Below, piece by piece: positions 45,264-54,419 of a stretch of 64,000 nt of DNA. The position numbers were made by a program, and so were the translations under genes. The stretch is from Catalinimonas niigatensis (lineage in GTDB: Bacteria; Bacteroidota; Bacteroidia; Cytophagales; Cyclobacteriaceae): NCBI RefSeq assembly GCF_030506285.1, contig NZ_CP119422.1:3893501-3957500 (forward strand). The letters are read 5' to 3'. Each line of letters opens with the position of its first letter. The first letter of the stretch is position 1. The notes under the pieces are model-generated. The model saw only the letters and a program-made list of their open reading frames with translations. It had not been told where the DNA came from and ran no database searches.

Positions 45264-46346
45264 ATGTACAGAAGAAAGTTTATCTCAAGCCTCTCTGCCA
45301 CGGCTTCTGCTTTACCTTTATTAGGATTTAAAAATTCAGCAGTCCATTTTGATGCGAAGGCGGAAAAAATTATACCCCGGCGCTTACAGCCCGGAGATAC
45401 CATCGGGCTGTTGACTCCGGCTACCTATCTCACCGAAGAACAGTTGCGCAAAGCCATACTGTCTTTGGAAAAATTGGGATTCAAAGTACGTTATTCGCCC
45501 AATATGCTGGTAAGAAAGGGCTATCTGGGAGGAACAGATGAGCAGCGGGCAGAAGATATTAACCAGATGTTTGCTGATGAAGAGATTGATGGAATCATGT
45601 GTGGCAGGGGAGGCTATGGCAGCGGTCGTATATTGCCTTACCTGGATTATAATTTGATCAGAAGTAACCCTAAACCTTTCATTGGTTTTAGTGATATTAC
45701 GGCACTGTTGTATGCTTTCTATGGTCAGGCAGGACTGGTTTGCTATCATGGACCCATGGGTACCTCTGACTATAATGAAGTGACAACAAACTACTTCAAA
45801 AAAGTGCTGATGGAACCAGCAAATCAGCTGGTATACGACAATCAGGGAGTGAAAGCCTCTCTGGATATAGATACTGAGGAAGGCGAGCTAGAAGTACAAA
45901 TAGCTGCACCACCCCAAATTGTTACCATTACTCCCGGGCAGGCAGAAGGAGAACTTATTGGAGGAAATTTGTCACTAATAAGCATGCTCGCCGGTACACA
46001 ATATGATTTGGATATGAGAGGGAAGTTGGTATTTATTGAGGAGGTTGGAGAGGCTCCGTACCGAGTAGACAGAATGTTGACACAACTGCTGCTGGATGAA
46101 AATAAATTGCCCGCTGTAGCAGGAATTGTACTAGGCATATTCAATGACTGTGAAGCAGAAGATGAAGATCGTTCTCTTTCCCTAGCCCAAGTACTTCAGG
46201 ACCGGCTGGCTGGTTTGGGCATACCTGTCATCTATGGTTTATCTTTTGGGCATATCAAACAAAATATGACTTTACCTTTTGGAATCAATGCACAACTAGA
46301 TGCGGATGAAAAGAAATTGGTGCTTTTGGAAAAGCCAGTAAATTAA
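45264..46346 (+). CDS. LD-carboxypeptidase, peptidase S66 family (murein tetrapeptide carboxypeptidase)
   Basis: Removes the terminal D-alanine from murein tetrapeptides during cell-wall recycling. The 360-aa protein begins RRKFISSLSATASALPLLGF, a Tat-like leader, suggesting export. The S66 fold follows: PGDTIGLLTPAT, MCGRGGYGSGRILPYLDY with the nucleophile region, GFSDITALLYAF (catalytic Ser), and a later Glu/His pair (IEEVGEAPYRVDRML, GLSFGHIKQNMTLPFG). I chose ATG 45264 rather than an upstream in-frame start at 45096, whose extra 56 residues are not S66-like. It is the first of a recycling trio. Confidence 0.92.
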   Translation: MYRRKFISSLSATASALPLLGFKNSAVHFDAKAEKIIPRRLQPGDTIGLLTPATYLTEEQLRKAILSLEKLGFKVRYSPNMLVRKGYLGGTDEQRAEDINQMFADEEIDGIMCGRGGYGSGRILPYLDYNLIRSNPKPFIGFSDITALLYAFYGQAGLVCYHGPMGTSDYNEVTTNYFKKVLMEPANQLVYDNQGVKASLDIDTEEGELEVQIAAPPQIVTITPGQAEGELIGGNLSLISMLAGTQYDLDMRGKLVFIEEVGEAPYRVDRMLTQLLLDENKLPAVAGIVLGIFNDCEAEDEDRSLSLAQVLQDRLAGLGIPVIYGLSFGHIKQNMTLPFGINAQLDADEKKLVLLEKPVN

Positions 46347-46448
46347 GAATGGGAATATTTTTATATAAATTTGCGCTGACATTAAGTTTTACCCTTTGCT
46401 TTTAAACATTAGCAAAGGATTAAGATCAGGCGATTAAAATTAGAGGAG

Positions 46449-47528
46449 ATGAAAGTTAAATTACATGCTTTTGACCTAAAAATCAGGGATACATTTAAAA
46501 TAGCCAGAGAGACGAGGGATTCTCAGGAGACACTTATCGTTGAACTGGAAGATAGAAATGTGCAGGGAGACATAGTCAGCGGTTTGGGCGAAACCACAGC
46601 CAACCCTTACTATGGCTTCACGGTAGAAAAAATGCAGGAAGAAATAGAAGGCCTGAGAGAGATGATTGAAAATTTTGAGATTAATAATATCCAAGAAGGG
46701 AGTGGACTGGCCGGTAAACCAGAGACTTTCTGGGAGTATCTTTTTCCACATTTACAAAAAAGTTCTTTTACCCTTTGTGCTTTGGACATGGCTGCCCATG
46801 ACCTCTACGGCAAAAAGTTAGGCAAACCATTGTATCAAATCTGGGGGCTAGATCCAAAAAAAGTGCCTGCTTCCAACTATACCATTGGCATAGATGGCAT
46901 TGAAAAAATGGTGCAGAAAATGAAGGCAATGCCCTGGCCGCTCTATAAAATCAAACTGGGCACAGAAGAAGATCTGGAAATTGTACGCGAACTACGCAAG
47001 CATACTGATGCTAGATTTCGTGTAGATGCCAACTGTGCCTGGGGTGTGGAAGAGACCATCAACAATTCGGTAGAACTCAAAAAGCTGGGGGTTGAATTTA
47101 TAGAACAACCCATGCATGCCGCTGACATGGAGGGCATGAAAGAAGTATTCAAACATTCGGCTCTGCCCTTGATTGCGGATGAAAGCTGTATCACAGAAAC
47201 AGATGTGGCGAAGTGCCATCATCATTTTCATGGTGTCAATATCAAACTAACTAAGTGTGGAGGTTTAACGCCCGCGCTCAGGATGATCGCTGAAGCACGC
47301 CAACTGAATATGAAAGTGATGGTAGGCTGCATGACAGAATCCACTGTAGGGATCTCTGCCATCGCCCATTTATCTCCTTTGCTGGATTATGTGGATATGG
47401 ACGGCGCACTACTGCTGGCAGAAGATATTGCCACTGGTGTAAAAGTAAAGCCGGATGGTGTGGATTTCGCTCAGGAAAATGGGACTGGTGCCCGTTTGAT
47501 TACATCCAACCAGTTGCAGGAACTTTAA
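46449..47528 (+). CDS. L-Ala-D/L-Glu dipeptide epimerase (enolase superfamily)
   Basis: Epimerises L-Ala-D-Glu to L-Ala-L-Glu so that murein peptides can be used. The 359-aa enolase-superfamily protein has the catalytic Lys in YKIKLGTEED (KxK), metal ligands Asp/Glu/Asp in FRVDANCAW, EFIEQP and IADESC, and the C-terminal Lys in NIKLTKCGG. These place it in the muconate-lactonizing subgroup of dipeptide epimerases. It lies about 100 bp after the LD-carboxypeptidase and 18 bp before a PLP enzyme gene. Confidence 0.92.
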   Translation: MKVKLHAFDLKIRDTFKIARETRDSQETLIVELEDRNVQGDIVSGLGETTANPYYGFTVEKMQEEIEGLREMIENFEINNIQEGSGLAGKPETFWEYLFPHLQKSSFTLCALDMAAHDLYGKKLGKPLYQIWGLDPKKVPASNYTIGIDGIEKMVQKMKAMPWPLYKIKLGTEEDLEIVRELRKHTDARFRVDANCAWGVEETINNSVELKKLGVEFIEQPMHAADMEGMKEVFKHSALPLIADESCITETDVAKCHHHFHGVNIKLTKCGGLTPALRMIAEARQLNMKVMVGCMTESTVGISAIAHLSPLLDYVDMDGALLLAEDIATGVKVKPDGVDFAQENGTGARLITSNQLQEL

Positions 47529-47573
47529 TTTCAATCTAACAAATTTTTGAATTCTGCTGGACTTTATCAAGCT

Positions 47574-48635
47574 ATGAATACCCACTCACTTCCCGGACGC
47601 ACGGTTCAGATAGATGGACAGGAGCGGCTGTACTTTAGCGGCACATCCTATCTGGGCATCAACCACTGCGAAGCCTACAAGCAGTTGCTGATGGAGGGTA
47701 TCCAACAGTATGGAGGAAATTATTCCAGCTCCCGTTCTTCCAACTTACAACTGGCAGTATATGAGGAGGCGGAGCATTTCCTGTCAAAACGATTAGGTCA
47801 GGAGGCAGTACTTACTTTTTCTTCCGGCTATCAGGCAGGGCAGGCCTTGATGAATGCCTTGCCGAGAGATGCTCACTATATTTTTGCTCCAAAAACCCAC
47901 CCTGCCGTGTGGCAGACGAATCAGAAGATATGGTCGGGAAGTTTTCCTTCCTGGGTTTTATCCTTGCCTACCCAGCTTTCTTCAACTCCTACAGAAGAGG
48001 TAATTATCGTGACCAATTCATTAGACCCCTTGTTTGCAGAAAAATACAAATTCAACTGGCTGGCAGACCTCCCATCCGATAAAAATATTCATGTAGTGAT
48101 TGATGACTCACATGGATTAGGCGTTTTGGGAGAAAAAGGAGAAGGGATTATCAAAGAAGTCAAGCCATTTCTGCCCCAGCATATTCAGCTTACCATCGTG
48201 GGTTCTATCGGAAAAGCACTGGGTATTCCGGGAGGTATAGTGGCTGGTTCAAAAGATTTGATTCGCCAACTCAAAAAGAGTCCTTTTTTCACGGCGGCTT
48301 CTCCTATTCCTCCTGCTTACCTGTATGCATTTCTCAGGGCTCAGTCCCTTTATCAGGAAGCCAGGATAAGACTTAAACAGAGAGTAGTTCAGTTTCAGCA
48401 ACAGATCAAAGAAAGCGGCCTTTTTACTTACTTTGATCATTATCCGATATTTTATACACCTCATAATACACTGAGTAAGGCAGTGGAAGATAGCTGTGTG
48501 CTTTCCAGCTTTCCTTATCCTAACCCTGATAGCGAGCCAGTGACGAGAGTTGTACTTAGCGTACTACACAGAGAGGAGGATATAAATACTTTAGCTACTA
48601 CGACTCTAGCTCACATTCACAGTATAAAAATTTAG
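47574..48635 (+). CDS. PLP-dependent alpha-oxoamine synthase-like aminotransferase (AONS/KBL group)
   Basis: A 353-aa fold-type I PLP enzyme like 8-amino-7-oxononanoate synthase/2-amino-3-ketobutyrate ligase. The pattern includes YFSGTSYLGINHCEAYKQ, the aromatic-containing FSSGYQAGQALM, the Asp/His/Ser group in IDDSHGLGVLGEKGEG, and the Schiff-base Lys in VGSIGKALGIPGGIVAG. ATG 47574 is preferred to TTG 47547. It is shorter than normal AONS (about 380-400). No biotin genes are nearby; its place after the murein-recycling genes suggests a role in amino-acid or peptide metabolism that I cannot specify. Confidence 0.82.
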   Translation: MNTHSLPGRTVQIDGQERLYFSGTSYLGINHCEAYKQLLMEGIQQYGGNYSSSRSSNLQLAVYEEAEHFLSKRLGQEAVLTFSSGYQAGQALMNALPRDAHYIFAPKTHPAVWQTNQKIWSGSFPSWVLSLPTQLSSTPTEEVIIVTNSLDPLFAEKYKFNWLADLPSDKNIHVVIDDSHGLGVLGEKGEGIIKEVKPFLPQHIQLTIVGSIGKALGIPGGIVAGSKDLIRQLKKSPFFTAASPIPPAYLYAFLRAQSLYQEARIRLKQRVVQFQQQIKESGLFTYFDHYPIFYTPHNTLSKAVEDSCVLSSFPYPNPDSEPVTRVVLSVLHREEDINTLATTTLAHIHSIKI

Positions 48636-48912
48636 GGTTTGAAGCAGGAACCGAACGCTATTCTGTATTTCGCAAGCAAAAAATATTATTCAGTTAAGTT
48701 ATTCCGTTGTTCTTATCTCTTAGAAGAAAATAAAATCATTTAATTGAAGTTTAAACAGCCTTTTATTGGCGCTTTCATTTATTTCCCGACTTTTATCTAC
48801 TAAATTCGCAGCCAACTTTGGCATTAGGTTGCTGAATTGCGTACTCCCATCACAACCCAAGCTTGTCAGAGCCTAACTAGATTTATCAATTTAACCTATA
48901 AAATATCTGCCC

Positions 48913-51726
48913 ATGCCTAGAGATCATAGTATCAAATCAGTGCTTATCATCGGTAGCGGTCCTATTATTATCGGACAAGCCTGCGAGTTTGATTACTCTG
49001 GCTCACAAGCCGCACGCTCTCTTCGGGAAGAGGGGATTGAAGTTACACTAATCAATTCCAATCCGGCGACCATTATGACAGATCCTGTCACCGCCGATAA
49101 TATTTACCTGAAGCCACTGGAGAAAAAGTATATTATTGAAATACTGGAAAAGCATCAGATAGATGCAGTATTACCTACGATGGGTGGGCAGACTGCTTTG
49201 AACCTGGCCATTGACTGTGAGAAAGCCGGTATCTGGAAAAAATATAATACACGTTTGATCGGCGTAGATATCAATGCGATTGAAACTACGGAGGATAGAG
49301 AGAAATTTCGCCTCAAGATGAAAGAACTGGATGTTAACGTGTGTGAAGGAAATACAGCTACTTCTTTTTTGCAAGGTAAAGAGATAGCGCAACGTATAGG
49401 ATTTCCGCTGGTCATTCGTCCTTCTTATACCCTGGGAGGCTATGGTGGAGGCTTTGTAGATAAGCCTGAAAATTTTGAAAAAGCACTGACACAGGGTCTT
49501 CATGCTTCTCCCATTCATGAGGTATTGATAGAGCAAAGTATCATGGGATGGAAAGAATACGAGCTGGAACTGCTACGCGACAACATAGGCAATATCATTA
49601 TCATTTGCTCTATTGAGAATTTTGATCCTATGGGCGTACATACCGGAGACTCTATCACAGTTGCACCTGCCATGACTCTGCCTGACACAGTGTATCAAGA
49701 GATGCGCGACCTTGCCAAAAAGATGATCAATGGTATAGGTCAGTTTGCCGGAGGATGTAATGTACAGTTTGCCGTAAATCCTGAAGATGACTCCATTGTA
49801 GGAATTGAAATCAACCCCAGAGTATCACGTTCTTCAGCCCTGGCTTCCAAAGCTACCGGTTATCCTATTGCTAAGGTAGCCGCCAAGCTGGCTATCGGAT
49901 ATAATCTGGATGAGTTGAAAAACCAGATTACCGGAAATACTTCAGCATTCTTTGAACCTGCGATTGACTATACCATTGTAAAAATTCCTCGCTGGAACTT
50001 TGAAAAATTTGCCGGAGCAGATCACCGCCTTGGTCTGCAGATGAAAGCAGTAGGAGAGGTGATGGGTATCGGACGTAACTTTCAGGAAGCTTTGCAGAAG
50101 GCTTGTCAGTCGCTGGAAATCAAGCGTAACGGCCTGGGAGCAGACGGCAAAGAGGAAACTGATCAGAAGGTTATCCTTGAGAAACTGGAACATCCTACCG
50201 GAGACCGCTTGTTCAGAATTTATGATGCGTTCAAACTGGGAATTTCGTTTTCTACCATTCAGAAATTGACTAAGATTGATAAATGGTTCCTGATGCAGAT
50301 AGAAGAGCTGATAGAACTGGAAAAAGAGATAGAGCAGTATACGTTGGACACGATTCCTAAAAGCCTGATGATAACAGCCAAGCAGAAAGGGTACGCCGAT
50401 CGGCAGATCGCGCACCTGCTGCGCTGTCTGGAAAGCCAGGTGCATGAGAAACGCAAGGAGATGGGAATTCAGCGGGTATACAAATTGGTAGATACCTGCG
50501 CGGCGGAGTTTGAGGCAAACACTCCTTACTATTACTCCACTTTCCAGGAAGAAAACGAATCTATTTCATCTGATCGTAAAAAGATCGTCGTGCTAGGTTC
50601 CGGACCCAACCGCATCGGGCAGGGGATAGAATTTGACTACAGTTGCGTACATGGCGTGTTGGCTGCCAAAGAATGTGGTTACGAAACCATTATGATCAAC
50701 TGTAATCCGGAAACCGTGTCTACTGACTTTGATGTTGCTGATAAACTCTACTTTGAACCGGTATTCTGGGAGCATATTTACGACATCATTCAGCATGAAA
50801 AGCCTGAAGGTGTAATCGTACAGCTTGGAGGACAGACTGCACTCAAGCTGGCTGAGAAACTGGATCGCTATGGAATCAAAATTCTGGGAACGAGCTTTGA
50901 AGCGCTTGATTTGGCTGAAGATAGAGGCCGCTTCTCCACTTTGTTGAAAGAAAATGATATCCCTTATCCCCAGTTTGGCACTATTACCGATGCTGAGTCA
51001 GCGCTGGAACTTTCCAAAGAAATAGGTTTCCCGCTACTTGTCCGTCCATCTTATGTGCTGGGAGGACAAAGCATGAAAATCGTGATCAATGAAAAAGAGC
51101 TGGAAGAGCATGTGGTAGAAATTCTCAAGGAAATGCCTGGAAACCAGATTCTGTTAGACCATTTTCTGGAAGGAGCGATAGAAGCCGAAGCCGATGCAAT
51201 CTGTGACGGAGAAGAGGCCTATATCATTGGAATTATGCAACACATAGAACCGGCAGGAATCCATTCCGGTGACTCTTATGCCGTACTTCCTCCTTATAAT
51301 TTGGGTGACCTGATCGTTCGGCAGATTGAGGTGTATACGAAGAAACTAGCTTTGGCACTGGGTACTGTGGGCTTAATTAATATACAATTTGTAATTAAAG
51401 ATAACAGGGTATATGTGATTGAGGCTAATCCCCGGGCATCACGTACGGTTCCTTTTATCTGCAAAGCTTATCAGGAACCTTATGTTAATTATGCCACCAA
51501 ACTGATGCTGGGCGAAAAGAAAGTAAAAGATTTTACTTTTAATCCGGTGAAAAAGGGCTATGCCATCAAAGAACCTGTTTTCTCCTTCAACAAATTTCCG
51601 AATGTCAATAAAGAATTGGGGCCGGAGATGAAATCTACCGGAGAAGCCATTTACTTCATTGATGATTTGATGGACGATTACTTTCTGAAGATATACAGCG
51701 AAAGGAATTTTTACTTAAGCAAGTAA
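48913..51726 (+). CDS. carB: Carbamoyl-phosphate synthase large subunit, short form
   Basis: Makes carbamoyl phosphate from bicarbonate, ammonia and two ATP, for arginine and pyrimidine synthesis. The 937-aa protein has both duplicated ATP-grasp halves: SVLIIGSGPIIIGQACEFDY at the start, PTMGGQTALNLA, IRPSYTLGGYGGGF, and in the second half VVLGSGPNRIGQGIEFDY, QLGGQTALKLAEKL and VRPSYVLGGQSM. The C-terminal MGS-like allosteric domain of E. coli CarB (total about 1073) is missing; the protein ends with MDDYFLKIYSERNFYL. I believe this short form is usual in Bacteroidota. The small subunit carA is not adjacent. Confidence 0.96.
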   Translation: MPRDHSIKSVLIIGSGPIIIGQACEFDYSGSQAARSLREEGIEVTLINSNPATIMTDPVTADNIYLKPLEKKYIIEILEKHQIDAVLPTMGGQTALNLAIDCEKAGIWKKYNTRLIGVDINAIETTEDREKFRLKMKELDVNVCEGNTATSFLQGKEIAQRIGFPLVIRPSYTLGGYGGGFVDKPENFEKALTQGLHASPIHEVLIEQSIMGWKEYELELLRDNIGNIIIICSIENFDPMGVHTGDSITVAPAMTLPDTVYQEMRDLAKKMINGIGQFAGGCNVQFAVNPEDDSIVGIEINPRVSRSSALASKATGYPIAKVAAKLAIGYNLDELKNQITGNTSAFFEPAIDYTIVKIPRWNFEKFAGADHRLGLQMKAVGEVMGIGRNFQEALQKACQSLEIKRNGLGADGKEETDQKVILEKLEHPTGDRLFRIYDAFKLGISFSTIQKLTKIDKWFLMQIEELIELEKEIEQYTLDTIPKSLMITAKQKGYADRQIAHLLRCLESQVHEKRKEMGIQRVYKLVDTCAAEFEANTPYYYSTFQEENESISSDRKKIVVLGSGPNRIGQGIEFDYSCVHGVLAAKECGYETIMINCNPETVSTDFDVADKLYFEPVFWEHIYDIIQHEKPEGVIVQLGGQTALKLAEKLDRYGIKILGTSFEALDLAEDRGRFSTLLKENDIPYPQFGTITDAESALELSKEIGFPLLVRPSYVLGGQSMKIVINEKELEEHVVEILKEMPGNQILLDHFLEGAIEAEADAICDGEEAYIIGIMQHIEPAGIHSGDSYAVLPPYNLGDLIVRQIEVYTKKLALALGTVGLINIQFVIKDNRVYVIEANPRASRTVPFICKAYQEPYVNYATKLMLGEKKVKDFTFNPVKKGYAIKEPVFSFNKFPNVNKELGPEMKSTGEAIYFIDDLMDDYFLKIYSERNFYLSK

Positions 51727-51756
51727 ACCGAAAAAAACTTTAGAGCATTTTCCTAG

Positions 51757-51806
51757 AGATAAAGACGCGCAACAAACTGAACATAGCATAAAAAGCGTCT
51801 TTATCT
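51757..51806. repeat. 12-bp inverted repeat downstream of carB
   Basis: AGATAAAGACGC (51757-51768) and GCGTCTTTATCT (51795-51806) are perfect inverted copies separated by 26 nt. There is no T tract, so it is a stable RNA hairpin but not a standard terminator. Confidence 0.6.
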
Positions 51807-51915
51807 GACTACAATAGTAGCGCAACTTTATTTATTCAATATAAGTTAAGCGAAACTTATACAGAATGAAGTAAGTTTAAAAAATAGTATATTGTATGAT
51901 AAAAGGATCGTCGTT

Positions 51916-52203
51916 ATGGTTTTGAAATTCTTAGTATTTCTTTTTTTTATATATCTGCTGTTCAGAGTAGTCAGCTTTTTCTTTAAGGTAATGCGGGTTG
52001 TTTCTGGAGCAAAACAACAACAGGCTAATTTTAATCGCCAGAATGGTCAACATAAAAGCTATGGTCCACAATCCCGTAAATACAAGCAACCTGCTGATGG
52101 TAATGTAAATATTGATTATATCCCGGAAGAGGATAAGAAAAAGGGCAAGGGTCCACGTAACTTTAAAGGCGGTGAATATGTAGATTACGAAGATGTTAAA
52201 TAG
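51916..52203 (+). CDS. DUF4834-type small membrane protein
   Basis: A 95-aa protein with one N-terminal helix (LKFLVFLFFIYLLFRVVSFFF) and a charged Gln/Lys/Arg-rich tail ending in DYIPEEDKKK and GGEYVDYEDVK, the layout of the Bacteroidota DUF4834 family. The function is unknown. I prefer ATG 51916 over the in-frame TTG at 51892, since it places the hydrophobic helix directly at the N terminus. It follows the hairpin downstream of carB. Confidence 0.78.
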   Translation: MVLKFLVFLFFIYLLFRVVSFFFKVMRVVSGAKQQQANFNRQNGQHKSYGPQSRKYKQPADGNVNIDYIPEEDKKKGKGPRNFKGGEYVDYEDVK

Positions 52204-52205
52204 TT

Positions 52206-52558
52206 ATGGAAAAACTCCTCGCTACTACACCTGAAAGCAAATCTAAAGTAGCTTGTCAATTTATTTATGAGGACATGGATGATGTGTCTGTATTCTCCTC
52301 CTTTGGTAGATATTGAAGCAGATACCCATACAGACTTGAGTGGTTTTGAAAATCCGCTTAACTATTATCATCAAAAAACTCAGATACTTCTGGACTTGAG
52401 AGTACAGCAAGTGATCTGGTTCTTCTCAGACTCTCAAAAAGTGACGGTTGCCCAACTTCAAAAAGCATGGATCACGATGGGCTAGGATACATTTGTTAGG
52501 AGGGTACATTTTTTCACTTAACGAACTTCTAAACAAAGCAGGCATTGATCTGAGCTAA
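52206..52558 (+). pseudogene. Frameshifted remnant, possibly of a Uma2-like protein
   Basis: Three short coding stretches in three successive frames line up: MEKLLATTPESKSKVACQF from 52206, then SPPLVDIEADTHTDLSGF through QVIWFFSDSQKVTVAQLQ (about 52290-52470), then GGYIFSLNELLNKAGIDLS ending in a stop at 52556-52558. The middle and last parts resemble the second half of Uma2-family proteins (a PP.LVIE-like stretch, then a helix and a beta hairpin, and a closing FSL..L..KAG). Together they would be about 117 codons, so the N-terminal half is missing as well. Sequencing error cannot be excluded for the frame changes, and the family guess is tentative. Confidence 0.42.
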
Positions 52559-53433
52559 TTTGACACTATGCTGTCTTCGGCCAGCTTTTTTCTTGTCTTA
52601 AGCTGCTTATACCATAAGTTGAGAATAACTCCCAGAATAGCCAGTCCCATCCCTGCATAAGCAAAAATACTATAGGTTTCATCAAAGAAGACATATCCGA
52701 AGATCAAGGCATAAACAATTCCTAAATAACGGATGATGCTTACCTTAGATAGCTCTTCCATCTGTATGGATTTGGTCATAAAAAACTGGGCAAACTGTGT
52801 GAACAAACCTATAGAAATCAATATTACCCAATCCCAGCCTTGTGGCATCTCCCAACGAAAAGCCGAATAAAGTCCAGTAATGGGTGTAGTGATGAGAGGA
52901 AAGTAGAAGATAATAACCAGCGGGTGCTCTTTCGTATTTAGTTTACGGATGAAGTTTTGTGCCAGTCCTGAGAAAAAGGTAGCAATGATACCTATGATAA
53001 AATATACAGGAGCAATTCTGCTGTCGAACCCCTGAACCATCACTACTCCACCAAAAGCCGCCAAAAAGAACAGCCATTGTAAGGGATAAACTTTCTCCCG
53101 GATAATAATTACGCCCAATAAGGTTGTAAAAATAGGTGCCAGAAAGCCAATGGTAACAGCACTGGCCAAAGGAATATGCTGCAAGGTTTCATAAAACAGG
53201 ATGAGAGCAACTGCTCCACTCATTCCTCTGAAGAGAAGATATTTTTTATTGTTTCCCCATACGGATACCTTTTGCTTTTTCAGCATCAGGTAACTCAAAA
53301 GAAAAGAAATGACAGAACGAAAGAACACTACCTGGGTGGAAGGAATATGAGACACCAATTTGACCATGAGTCCCATACAGGAAAAGAAAAATACAGATAC
53401 AATCATGTACCAGACCCCTCTGGATAAATTCAT
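52555..53433 (-). CDS. DMT-superfamily transporter (EamA family)
   Basis: A 292-aa inner-membrane protein with ten hydrophobic helices in two EamA repeats; FFRSVISFLLSYLMLKKQ and PLASAVTIGFLAPIFTTLLGVIII are the typical first-repeat stretches, and YLGIVYALIFGYVFFDETYS falls in the second repeat. Such proteins export or import small metabolites (amino acids, nucleotide sugars, drugs). The substrate is unknown. It is a single gene, divergent from the thioredoxin-like gene at 53786, with a 352-bp spacer. Confidence 0.93.
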   Translation of the reverse strand: MNLSRGVWYMIVSVFFFSCMGLMVKLVSHIPSTQVVFFRSVISFLLSYLMLKKQKVSVWGNNKKYLLFRGMSGAVALILFYETLQHIPLASAVTIGFLAPIFTTLLGVIIIREKVYPLQWLFFLAAFGGVVMVQGFDSRIAPVYFIIGIIATFFSGLAQNFIRKLNTKEHPLVIIFYFPLITTPITGLYSAFRWEMPQGWDWVILISIGLFTQFAQFFMTKSIQMEELSKVSIIRYLGIVYALIFGYVFFDETYSIFAYAGMGLAILGVILNLWYKQLKTRKKLAEDSIVSN

Positions 53434-53785
53434 GCATATGACTTAAAAAAGAAAAAATAAAAATATTGAAGTGATTTTTATATAATCACTTGGGTGAAGG
53501 GTAACGAAAGGTTTATAGATAAGTTTGTAACTGTCGCTAACAAATATTGTTTTAAATAATGCATGTCCGCTAAATTCTGGTGTGAATTGGCCTTCAGCCT
53601 ATAAAATGACTCTAAAAGGATCCATTGTAGAAGTAATTTACTTCAGCATTTATTATGAGTAGAAATATTTTTTGAATAAGAAATCCAGTAAAGCTTAAGT
53701 TACGTATCTATGTAATAATTGTATTATTATTATATAAATTATAATTTTTAAGTTAAATTTGGATAATCTTTATACTCATATATTC
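53434..53785. other. 352-bp intergenic region between divergent genes
   Basis: A very A+T-rich spacer. An 8-bp inverted repeat AAGTGATT / AATCACTT lies at 53469-53491 (loop 7), 36 bp from the start codon of the DMT gene, and may be an operator. TAAATTTG at 53754-53761 could be a -7 box for the gene at 53786, but no clear -33 TTTG is present at the right distance. No gene is seen. Confidence 0.5.
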
Positions 53786-54418
53786 ATGAAAAACGCTGCC
53801 ATAAGAATAGGAGCTTCTACATTATTATTAACAGTTATAGTTGTTACCATTATATATATCTTCTGGAAAGAGCAGGCTGTCTATCTTCTGCCTACACCTA
53901 AACCTGGTAACTATCACGAAGTTGCTTTAGGAGCAAAGCCCACGCTTCATATTAATCAACTCCATGTAGGAAAAAGCGAGAGGCCTCTTTTTCTACACTT
54001 CTATAACCCGGATTGCCCATGTTCACGATTTAATTTGAGCCAGTTCAAGGCCATGGTAAAACAATACCAAGACTCGGTTGACTTTTATGTAATCTTACAC
54101 CAGTCAGATAAAGATCAAAGCGCAGTAGAATCTGAATTTGAAGTTCCGGTAATTCGTGATGATGCTGGGAAAATTGCTGATGCTTATGGCGTCTATGCAA
54201 CTCCCCAGGCATTAATATTAAATGGTAGTGGTGAAATTTATTACAGAGGTAACTACAATAAAGCCCGCTACTGCACTAGCAGGGAAACTCGCTTTGCAGA
54301 ACTGGCACTTGACGCACTGATTGAGGGTAAACCTCTTCCTCAGTTTGTAGAGTTGGCAAGTATTAGTTACGGATGTTCACTACCCTCAGATAAGAAGCTA
54401 ACATCATTCTTTTTTTAA
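53786..54418 (+). CDS. Membrane-anchored thioredoxin-like protein with CPC motif
   Basis: A 210-aa protein with one N-terminal helix (ASTLLLTVIVVTIIYIFW) and an external thioredoxin-like domain: LFLHFYNPDCPCSRFNLSQF with a Cys-Pro-Cys motif where thioredoxins have CxxC, and the cis-proline in VYATPQALIL. The end has NYNKARYCTSRETRFAELAL and SYGCSLP, Cys-containing motifs I associate with a redoxin subfamily (DUF6436-like, from memory). I chose ATG 53786 because the TTG at 53759 lies on a putative -7 box. It is separated by one base from the sensor gene, so the two are translationally coupled. Confidence 0.83.
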   Translation: MKNAAIRIGASTLLLTVIVVTIIYIFWKEQAVYLLPTPKPGNYHEVALGAKPTLHINQLHVGKSERPLFLHFYNPDCPCSRFNLSQFKAMVKQYQDSVDFYVILHQSDKDQSAVESEFEVPVIRDDAGKIADAYGVYATPQALILNGSGEIYYRGNYNKARYCTSRETRFAELALDALIEGKPLPQFVELASISYGCSLPSDKKLTSFFF

Positions 54419-54419
54419 A

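Noticed and set aside
46366-46373. TAAATTTG as a promoter of the dipeptide epimerase gene
   Set aside because: The -7 box matches but no TTTG lies 18-21 bp upstream, so I did not list it.
49942-50445. A 167-codon minus-strand ORF inside carB
   Set aside because: It is a shadow of the conserved carB coding sequence with no conserved motif.
53469-53491. Inverted repeat AAGTGATT/AATCACTT as a terminator
   Set aside because: No T tract follows on either strand and no gene ends there. It is noted only as a possible operator.
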